A stretch of 64,000 bases of DNA. Origin: Mycolicibacterium sp. CBMA 226 (GTDB taxonomy: Bacteria > Actinomycetota > Actinomycetes > Mycobacteriales > Mycobacteriaceae). The DNA is taken from the NCBI RefSeq assembly GCF_009729075.1, contig NZ_VTGY01000014.1, positions 1-64,000 of the forward strand, given 5' to 3'. The notes below the pieces were generated by a model, which had not been told where the DNA came from, searched no databases, and saw nothing but the letters and a program-made list of their open reading frames with translations. Below, in pieces: positions 58,069 to 64,000 of this stretch. The first letter of the stretch is position 1, and each line of letters starts with the position of its first letter. The position numbers and the translations under genes are program-made.

Positions 58069-58494
58069 TTGCCGCTCTCCACACCCAGCGATCCCGAAGA
58101 ACGGCTGGCTGTCGGCGCGGAGTGCTTCAAGGACATCAACTGCCTGCCCTTCGCGCCCAACCGGGACAACCCCTTCCAAGGTGCCGGCATCCTGAACTTC
58201 GCATTCGGCGAGATGTGGTTACGGCCGGGGCTGGCCAGGAAGGAGCGGCGCCTGATCACCGTGGCCTGTGTGGCCTTCCAGGACGCGCCCTTCCCGATCG
58301 TCAGCCACGTCTACGCCGCACTCAAGAGCCGCGACGTGTCATTCGACGAAATGGACGAACTGATACTGCATTTCGCCGCGCACAACGGCTGGCCCAAAGC
58401 CGCCCATCTGAGTCAGGTGGCCGCCGAGCAGAAGCAACGTGTCACGCAGGAATGGGTTGCCGAGGCCGAGGACCGAGCCACTCTGGGGCCCTAG
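58069..58494 (+). CDS. Carboxymuconolactone decarboxylase-like protein
   Basis: The 141-residue helical protein has FGEMWLRPGLARKERRLITV and HVYAALKSRDVSFDEMDELI, as in the CMD/AhpD superfamily, but no CxxC redox pair. The shown start is TTG at 58069; a CTG at 58042 preceded by AGGAG with a 6-base gap would add nine residues and is an attractive alternative. It follows the P450 by 42 bases and is likely co-transcribed. Confidence 0.82.
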   Translation: MPLSTPSDPEERLAVGAECFKDINCLPFAPNRDNPFQGAGILNFAFGEMWLRPGLARKERRLITVACVAFQDAPFPIVSHVYAALKSRDVSFDEMDELILHFAAHNGWPKAAHLSQVAAEQKQRVTQEWVAEAEDRATLGP

Positions 58495-58586
58495 GCGTAG
58501 CGAACTTTGCAATAGCTCCACACCGAGGCAAATTTGTCGCTAGCGTCAATATTGCTGGAGTTCCAACCTCGGTCAGGAGCGTTCAA

Positions 58587-59636
58587 ATGCATACACTCAC
58601 AACTCGTTTGAGCCTGCCCACCGCGACCGCACTCATGGCCGCGAGCGTCTTCACCGCCACTCCGCCGCCACCGGCCCTGACCGCCCTCCAGGCGCCACCG
58701 GTGATACACAGCGTGCAGATGCCGGACATCCAACTCACCGCCACCGTCGCCGACATCCTGCAGTTCCCGGCATTCAAGCAGTGGGTGGTCAACCAGATCA
58801 CCGACGTCGTGACGATCGGGACAGGTCTGGTCAAAGCAGCCCAAGGCATCCAACAGACGATCAGCGCCATCCCCGGGCTCGTGGTGACGGTCACCCAGCA
58901 GGTGCTGGCGCGGGACCTCGTAGGTGCGCTCGGCACCGTCGAAGAGGGACTCGTCGGCTCAGTGACCGCAATCGGCGGGCCGATCCTGGTGTCCATCATC
59001 GCGCGGGACCAACGGGCACTGGCGGTGGACCAGGCGATGGTGCAAGCGGTGCCGGTAGCGCTCATCGGCCTCGGTACCGGACTGCTCGGCGGCTTCAACG
59101 ACTTCGCGACCGCGGCGATCACCGCCGGCCAGAACGTCGTGGCAGCCCTGCTGCCCATCAACATCGGCAATCTCGTCAATGCCGTCGCAGACAGCATCAA
59201 GCTCGTCGTCCAGGGACTCAACACCGGCGTCGGGAAGGTCATCGACGGAATAGTCTTCGCGCAGAACACCATCGCCAAGGCGCTGGCCACCCAGCCGGCA
59301 GCCGCCGTCGCTGCCGTGGCCGCCACAACGCCCGCCCCGACGGCCGGGGTCGCTGCCACCGCAGTTCCGAAGATTGCCGCGGCAACGATCAAGCCCGCCG
59401 TCAAGCCCGTGCCGACCGCCGCCACACCCACGACGATGGGCACCAAGGACCCGACCGGTACCAAGGGCCCGACGGCGCCGGCCACCGGAACCACGCCGGA
59501 CACCACCGGGACGACAGCCACCTCGACCACTGGTTCAGGCAAGTCGGACACCGGCAGCAAGACGGCGAAAAAGACCACCCCGACGAGGCCAAAGACTAAC
59601 GCCGGCAACAGTACCCGCGAGCAGAAGGCCGCGTAG
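58587..59636 (+). CDS. Secreted Ala/Thr/Pro-rich protein, unknown function
   Basis: The 349-residue protein starts with a signal-peptide-like region (LSLPTATALMAASVFTATPP) and a helical hydrophobic middle (about 50-230), with FPAFKQWVVNQITDVV near the start. From about residue 230 it becomes a low-complexity Thr/Pro/Ala/Gly/Lys tail with repeated GT/TTG motifs, ending in a basic segment. The ATG at 58587 is preceded by CAGGAG. Proteins of this kind occur in mycobacteria without known function. Confidence 0.75.
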   Translation: MHTLTTRLSLPTATALMAASVFTATPPPPALTALQAPPVIHSVQMPDIQLTATVADILQFPAFKQWVVNQITDVVTIGTGLVKAAQGIQQTISAIPGLVVTVTQQVLARDLVGALGTVEEGLVGSVTAIGGPILVSIIARDQRALAVDQAMVQAVPVALIGLGTGLLGGFNDFATAAITAGQNVVAALLPINIGNLVNAVADSIKLVVQGLNTGVGKVIDGIVFAQNTIAKALATQPAAAVAAVAATTPAPTAGVAATAVPKIAAATIKPAVKPVPTAATPTTMGTKDPTGTKGPTAPATGTTPDTTGTTATSTTGSGKSDTGSKTAKKTTPTRPKTNAGNSTREQKAA

Positions 59637-59784
59637 ACCGCGCCTGCTGCGGCCTGAGACGCGGTCGCTGCCAACCCACACGTGCCGGCCTCTGCGTTGG
59701 CGGCTCGAAGAGGTCCGGTCCACTCCGACCAGACCTGTTCACGACAGGTGCCCGAGAACCGGCTGCCGTACCAAAGCGCGCGCG

Positions 59785-60504
59785 TCAGCTGCCCAGGATC
59801 GCCAGTGCCAGGCACCCCGCGGCGAAGACCGAGATGGACAACAGCGCCAGGCTGAAGAGCCGTTCGTTTCTCGTTGCGAGTTGCCCGTCTCCCCACCGCA
59901 AACGCGCGAGCAGGAGGCCCGCAGCAACCAGGCCGATTTCCACCACTGCCACGAGCGCCACCTGCAGGATGACGATGGTGAACTCGTTGACCGTAAAGGC
60001 GTCGTTGCCGCTGACGCATTGAACGGTAGTGCTACCACTCCTAGACCAGTTGTGCATCGTCCACACCGTCTTGAAGGTGAGGTGGTAGGAGCCGTCGCCG
60101 CACACGATCCAGCGGGTCCAGCTCACGGTTGACGGGGCCAGACTCTCCAGGAGCCAGCCGGGAAGCATCACGAGAAGTACGAGTGGTATCAGCGCCAAGG
60201 TCCCGACAATCGCGACCCGTACCGCCCGGCCTTCCTTGTGCGGCGGTGACACGACCTGGCGCGAACGCAGAAGGTCGGCGGCCGCATTCATGTCGCCGCC
60301 GCATTGTTCGAGTGCAGGTTTGCAATCCGTCAGCGGCGCGCCGGTCAGCTCCCGTAGGTCATTGACGGCTCGCAAATCCACGTGTGCGCTGTCGGCTTTG
60401 GCATTACTGTCGGCAAGCTGGCGTTCCAGCTCAGCTAGGCGCTTTTGCTGAGCAAGCTGGCGCTCGAGCTCTTCGATACGCTTTTCGGTGTCGTCCTGCT
60501 CCAC
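59785..60504 (-). CDS. Membrane protein with EF-Ts-like UBA domain
   Basis: The 239-residue protein starts with a coiled coil (5-35, Glu/Gln/Arg-rich), followed by a TS-N/UBA-type domain at about 46-82 (LRELTGAPLTDCKPALEQCG, then GDMNAAADLLRSR), which closely resembles the N-terminal domain of elongation factor Ts. Three membrane helices follow (about 95-118, 176-200 and 216-236), and the loop between the first two holds C135 and C163, possibly a disulfide. GTG start at 60504. The combination is unusual; it could bind EF-Tu or ubiquitin-like partners, but that is speculation. Confidence 0.8.
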   Translation of the reverse strand: MEQDDTEKRIEELERQLAQQKRLAELERQLADSNAKADSAHVDLRAVNDLRELTGAPLTDCKPALEQCGGDMNAAADLLRSRQVVSPPHKEGRAVRVAIVGTLALIPLVLLVMLPGWLLESLAPSTVSWTRWIVCGDGSYHLTFKTVWTMHNWSRSGSTTVQCVSGNDAFTVNEFTIVILQVALVAVVEIGLVAAGLLLARLRWGDGQLATRNERLFSLALLSISVFAAGCLALAILGS

Positions 60505-61139
60505 CAGCGAATAGTGCCACGGGTGACTCGAGCGCGCAGGAATTCGCCGTATTGATCCCCGGTGGCATCACCGATCACCGCTCATCAATCCGAATGCTGT
60601 TCGGCCACGTGGGATAGACCCACGCCGAAAAAGTCGCACCAAGCTGATACCTCGCGATCCAGATCGTGCGTCGACCTCGCCGACTAAGACTGACAACCGC
60701 GGTTATGTGTCTAAATTCTTTGCACCAGAATAGGATTCACATTTCTCATTGTGCAGATGCCGCCAAGGAGGCGGTGAGCCAGTGGCCGTTGGCCCCGATG
60801 TTGCCTTCCCATTTCACCACCGGCGCCCCTGCAGTGAAGGAGCAGGAGGTCAGCGCGCCTTTGGCCGCACACCTTCGATTTTCGTTGTGCCGATTGATGT
60901 TTCGAGTGGCTGGCACCAATGTGTTAGCCGACATCTGCACCACCCTCGGAGCCGACCGGTCGGGAAGTGACGTCGACCGAAACCGCGCGTGACGGTCGAT
61001 CACGAGTCCGGGCCTGACGAACCGTCGACAGGGTGAATTGACGCGCCCGGATTCCACCAAGAATTCGCCAAGAAGGTGACCGCATCCTTTTCTCAACCGG
61101 CCAAATAGGCGGCCGACAAAACGAACAGGAAAGAGTCAC
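60505..61139. other. Gene-poor, locally AT-richer intergenic region
   Basis: This 635-bp gap lies between the UBA-domain gene (leftward) and a small secreted protein gene (rightward). Short open frames on both strands (60666-60992 plus, 60746-61096 minus) overlap each other and lack clear ribosome sites or family signatures. I see no tRNA-like fold or repeat. It probably contains two divergent promoters and possibly unrecognised small genes. Confidence 0.5.
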
Positions 61140-61442
61140 ATGAACGCCACCTCCAACGTCAAGAAGATGCTCGTCGGCGCTCTGCTGTCCGGTGGATTCG
61201 GGCTCGCCGGCCTTGGTCTGAGCATCGGCACCGCACAAGCCTTCAACCCGCAGCCAGAGCCTCCCGGCCGGCCCGCCGCCATCATCTTCACCGACGGTGT
61301 CGGCCCAGACCACTGCGTCGGCGGGCAGCACTGCGGAACTCCGGGCGGTGTCGACAAAGGTCCGACCGCGACCAACGAGGGCAACGGCGTTGGCGGCGCG
61401 GGCGGTGCCGACGTCGGCAATCACACCGGCGCCAGCCACTGA
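61140..61442 (+). CDS. Small secreted glycine-rich protein
   Basis: The 100-residue protein has a signal peptide (KKMLVGALLSGGFGLAGLGL, AQA cleavage) and a mature part starting FNPQPEPPGRPAAII with two cysteines (CVGGQHC) and a Gly/Asn-rich tail. A GGAAAGAG sequence precedes the ATG. The NPQPEPPG motif recurs in small mycobacterial secreted proteins, and the function is unknown. A hairpin follows 27 bases after the stop. Confidence 0.78.
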   Translation: MNATSNVKKMLVGALLSGGFGLAGLGLSIGTAQAFNPQPEPPGRPAAIIFTDGVGPDHCVGGQHCGTPGGVDKGPTATNEGNGVGGAGGADVGNHTGASH

Positions 61443-61468
61443 AAACCCCGACCACATCCCTGCTCGAC

Positions 61469-61503
61469 GGAAGGGCCCGTACCGACCTGCGGCGGGCCCT
61501 TCC
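61469..61503 (+). terminator. Intrinsic hairpin after the small secreted protein gene
   Basis: GGAAGGGCCCG at 61469-61479 pairs perfectly with CGGGCCCTTCC at 61493-61503 around a 13-base loop. It lies 27 bases after the stop at 61442, so it likely ends that transcript. No T-tract follows. Confidence 0.8.
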
Positions 61504-61628
61504 CTGGTGTCAGGCGCGTTTCACCTGCGTGAACATTGGCAAAGTTGGGATCGGTAGCTACAAATGCGAGTTCAATCTACTTCCGAAACCGAACACACCG
61601 AATCAACCTAATTTTCGAGGGTCATCTC

Positions 61629-62114
61629 ATGGGAATCTTCGCCACGAAGCCTGCCGGGGCAGTATTGCTGATAGCAGGCACGGCTATCGCTGCAGTGTCT
61701 GGATTCAATGCCGGGCCTGCTCAAGCCCAGCCGAATTGGGACGGCAGCATCACCTGGTGCCCCGGCCAAAAGCGGCCGCCGCTTCCACCGTGGCCGAATT
61801 TCGACTGGACTGTGTGCCACAACTACACGGTCACGCGCGACGGGATACTTGATCTCGATACCGGCATCCAGCACGGCCATCCTGGCGGCAACCCTGCTCC
61901 CCCGGCTCCGAATTGGTGCCCCGGCGATCCGATCCCGGGGGGTTTCGCGCCCGAGGACACCAACTGGGACCCGACGGTCTGCCACCGCATCAAGTGGATT
62001 CCCGATCCGGGCAGCCTGGTCATGGATGAACCGAATGACCATCACGTCATCGCCGGCGACCCGCGGCCCGGATGCCCGCGGGCCGCACAAGTCGCACCCC
62101 TGCCTTGCCTTTGA
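61629..62114 (+). CDS. Small secreted Trp/Cys/Pro-rich protein
   Basis: The 161-residue protein has a signal peptide (AVLLIAGTAIAAVSGFNAG, AQA) and a mature region with two similar blocks: WCPGQKRPPLPP followed later by TVCHNY, and WCPGDPIPGGF followed by TVCHRIKW. This repeat suggests two related disulfide-bonded modules. The ATG at 61629 follows GAGGG; an upstream start at 61536 lacks a signal peptide. It resembles no family that I recognise with certainty. Confidence 0.78.
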   Translation: MGIFATKPAGAVLLIAGTAIAAVSGFNAGPAQAQPNWDGSITWCPGQKRPPLPPWPNFDWTVCHNYTVTRDGILDLDTGIQHGHPGGNPAPPAPNWCPGDPIPGGFAPEDTNWDPTVCHRIKWIPDPGSLVMDEPNDHHVIAGDPRPGCPRAAQVAPLPCL

Positions 62115-62318
62115 CGCTTGCCGAGTCCTCAACCGCGTCGGCCTATGCACCATCCCGCACCAATTCTTCGCATCCTGGTTACCACTACGAATGGCACCTG
62201 CCCATCAACAACCGGTACAAAGGCGATTTTCTTGGGATCGGTAGCGAAGCACGTGCCGTGGACTGATCATTAATCACCGCACCGAGTGCGGGTTGGCAAC
62301 GGGCCACTAGGAGACCGA

Positions 62319-62528
62319 GTGAGTACCAATCCGTTTGACGATGAGTCCGGATCCTTCTGCGTCCTGGTCAACGATGAGGGACAGCACAGCCTGTGGCCGG
62401 CGTTCGCCGACGTCCCAGACGGCTGGCGGATCAGTTTCGGCGAAGCGACAAGAACTGCCTGCCTCGAATATGTCGACCGGAACTGGCCCGACATCCGCCC
62501 GGCGAGCTTACGAGCGCGACTGGGTTAG
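62319..62528 (+). CDS. MbtH-like protein
   Basis: The 69-residue protein has the MbtH signature [33 protein letters not shown] and NWPDIRP. MbtH proteins bind and activate NRPS adenylation domains. GTG at 62319 is preceded by TAGGAGA. It lies 159 bases upstream of an NRPS gene, the usual arrangement, although the adenylation domain next to it has decayed. Confidence 0.96.
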   Translation: MSTNPFDDESGSFCVLVNDEGQHSLWPAFADVPDGWRISFGEATRTACLEYVDRNWPDIRPASLRARLG

Positions 62529-62595
62529 TCACGTGATCACGACTGCAGACCGCCCGGCAGGCGGTCGGATACCTCCTCCTGCGTCACAGCGACGC

Positions 62596-62751
62596 ACCGA
62601 CGCGCAGGTCAGGAACCGCGCGGATCTTGGCGAACAGTTGCCGCAACAGAAAGCGCCAGCAGCCCGCGTGGTCCCGGACGTCGTCTCATGACCGTCGACG
62701 ACGACCTCCACGCCGACGCCATGCCGACACGGGACGGCGCCGGACATGGTC
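62596..62751 (+). pseudogene. Decayed tail of an NRPS adenylation domain
   Basis: From 62596 to 62688 one frame reads TDAQVRNRADLGEQLPQQKA then PAARVVPDVVS, which aligns with the last helix and strand of adenylation domains (RLPEYMVPAAVVVLDALPLT type). After a one-base shift the NRPS frame continues MTVDDDLHADAMPTRD, aligning with the LTVNGKLDxRALPAPD end of the domain, but with the catalytic lysine of NGK replaced by Asp. The tail is therefore split by a frameshift and mutated. Confidence 0.8.
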
Positions 62752-64000
62752 GCCACTGCCCGTTTGGCGACGTGCTGCGGGGGATCTTCGGCCAGGTGCT
62801 CGGCGTAGCGGACGTCGGCCCGGACGACTCGTTCTTCGATCTCGGTGGGGATTCGCTGGCGGCGATGCGAGTGATTGTCGCGGTCAACACCGCTCTGGGC
62901 GTGCATCTGCCACTGAGCTCGCTGTTCAACGCGCCCACGATCGCTCAGCTTGCCGTGCGCGTCGGCGCCGCAGCTGGCGGGCTGAAACCGTTGGCGCCGA
63001 TCGAGCGGCCCGCCGAAATCCCGTTGGCGTTCGCGCAGACCCGGTTGTGGTTTGTCGACCAATTGCAAGGCCCCTCAACGACTTACAACCGTGCGGTGAT
63101 GCTGCGATTGCGCGGTGTGCTTGATACCGAGGCCTTGGGTGCGGCGCTGGCTGATGTGGTGGGTCGTCATGAAAGCCTGCGGACGGTGTTCATCGCCGTC
63201 GACGGCGTACCGCACCAACAGGTGGTACCGGCCGAAGGGGCGGATTTCGGATGGCAGGTAATCGACGCCACGGGTTGGCCGGCAGCGCAATTGGATGACG
63301 CGATCGCCGAAGTGGCCCGCTACACCTTCGACCTGTCGACCGAAATTCCCTTGCGCGCACACCTTTTCCGCACAGCCGAGCACGACCACGCGCTGGCGAT
63401 CGTGGTCCACCACATTGCCGGAGACGGCTGGTCGGTAAGCGTGCTCGCCACCGATCTAGCGGCGGCCTATGCCGCCCGAAGCACCGGCCAGCCCCCGAAC
63501 TGGACCGCACTACCGGTCCAATACGCCGATTACACCCTCTGGCAACGCGAACGATTCGGCGATCTCGACGACCCAGCCAGCCCCATCGCAACCCAGGTGC
63601 GGTACTGGGAACAACAACTGACAGGACTACCCGACCGGCTGACCTTACCCACCGACCGCCCGTACCCCCTGGTCGCCGACCATCGCGGGACCAATGCCAC
63701 CATCGATTGGTCCGCTGAGTTACAGCGCCGCGTGCAGACATTCGCGCGAGAGCACAACGCGACGCCGTTCATGGTGGTTCAAGCTGCACTGTCGATCGTG
63801 CTATCCGGTCTGTCCGGCTGTTCCGATGTGGCAGTGGGCTTTCCGATCGCCGGCCGCAACGACCCCGCACTCGACCGACTCGTCGGCTTCTTCGTCAACA
63901 CACTGGTGTTACGGGTCGACCTCGCCGGCAATCCCACCGTCACCGAATTGCTCACACAAGTACGCCAACGCAGCCTGGCCGCCTACGAAAACCAAGACGT
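62688..64000 (+). CDS. Nonribosomal peptide synthetase starting with a carrier domain, 3' part cut by window
   Basis: The frame is open to the window end (437 codons). Residues 26-95 form a peptidyl carrier domain with the phosphopantetheine serine in DLGGDSLAAM (Ser56). Residues from about 111 form a condensation domain with FAQTRLWFVDQL and the catalytic HHIAGDG (His241, His242, Asp246). The order T-C at the N-terminus, the mutated adenylation tail before it, and the upstream MbtH gene suggest that the first module lost its adenylation domain. Downstream A domains lie outside the window. Confidence 0.93.
   Translation, partial: MTVDDDLHADAMPTRDGAGHGRHCPFGDVLRGIFGQVLGVADVGPDDSFFDLGGDSLAAMRVIVAVNTALGVHLPLSSLFNAPTIAQLAVRVGAAAGGLKPLAPIERPAEIPLAFAQTRLWFVDQLQGPSTTYNRAVMLRLRGVLDTEALGAALADVVGRHESLRTVFIAVDGVPHQQVVPAEGADFGWQVIDATGWPAAQLDDAIAEVARYTFDLSTEIPLRAHLFRTAEHDHALAIVVHHIAGDGWSVSVLATDLAAAYAARSTGQPPNWTALPVQYADYTLWQRERFGDLDDPASPIATQVRYWEQQLTGLPDRLTLPTDRPYPLVADHRGTNATIDWSAELQRRVQTFAREHNATPFMVVQAALSIVLSGLSGCSDVAVGFPIAGRNDPALDRLVGFFVNTLVLRVDLAGNPTVTELLTQVRQRSLAAYENQD

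Noticed and set aside
59636..59666. 7-bp inverted repeat GACCGCG/CGCGGTC after the Ala/Thr-rich protein gene
   Set aside because: The stem is short with a 17-base loop, common by chance in GC-rich DNA; not called as a terminator.
60666..61096. Overlapping open frames on both strands in the gene-poor gap
   Set aside because: Neither has a convincing ribosome site, signal peptide or family motif; left unannotated.

Overview
The window is GC-rich, densely packed chromosomal DNA from a mycobacterium, most likely a rapidly growing environmental species (Mycolicibacterium-like). The evidence is gene order that follows the Mycobacterium tuberculosis Rv2215-Rv2237 segment, a complete mce operon, a Hip1-type protease pair, a WS/DGAT wax ester synthase, a mycofactocin-type dehydrogenase, the PtkA/PtpA pair, and a type A RNase P RNA.

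Region 1 (1-22.1 kb) is conserved core. It holds the end of the lipoyl acyltransferase gene, lipB-lipA with overlapping stop and start, glnA1 with a GlnR-like operator and a strong terminator, an ArsR/SRPBCC pair with a palindromic operator, glnE and glnA2, two tandem secreted hydrolases (Hip1/CaeA family), a wax ester synthase, panB, an enoyl-CoA hydratase, a CYTH-CHAD protein, and rnpB on the minus strand.

Region 2 (22.1-43.7 kb) interrupts M. tuberculosis synteny exactly between rnpB and the RNase H gene. It contains a membrane protein/methyltransferase/thioredoxin-reductase-like unit divergent from an XRE-cupin regulator, a 13E12-type HNH endonuclease behind a perfect mycobacterial SOS box, an ABC sugar importer with no ATPase gene, and a 12-gene mce operon (yrbEA, yrbEB, mceA-F, two Mce-associated proteins, a DUF732 protein and a CAP-domain protein). 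Two overlapping GAF-LuxR regulators sit upstream of the mce operon.

Region 3 (43.7-51.5 kb) returns to core order: RNase H/phosphatase fusion, zinc-ribbon coiled-coil protein, NIF3 protein, CobC-like aminotransferase, then divergently ptkA, ptpA and a SURF1 gene, which converges and overlaps with cobD, and an MpaB-type oxygenase.

Region 4 (51.5-64 kb) is accessory. A catabolic cluster (dehalogenase-like hydrolase, class II aldolase, aldehyde dehydrogenase remnant, mycofactocin-type SDR, TetR, ferredoxin, P450, carboxymuconolactone-decarboxylase-like protein) carries the same TCGATCGA-centred operator in two promoters, which suggests control by the local TetR. Next come a secreted Ala/Thr-rich protein, a membrane protein with an EF-Ts-like UBA domain, two small secreted proteins, an MbtH-like protein, and an NRPS that runs off the window. 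The NRPS begins with a carrier domain, and the tail of a decayed adenylation domain is readable just upstream across two frames.
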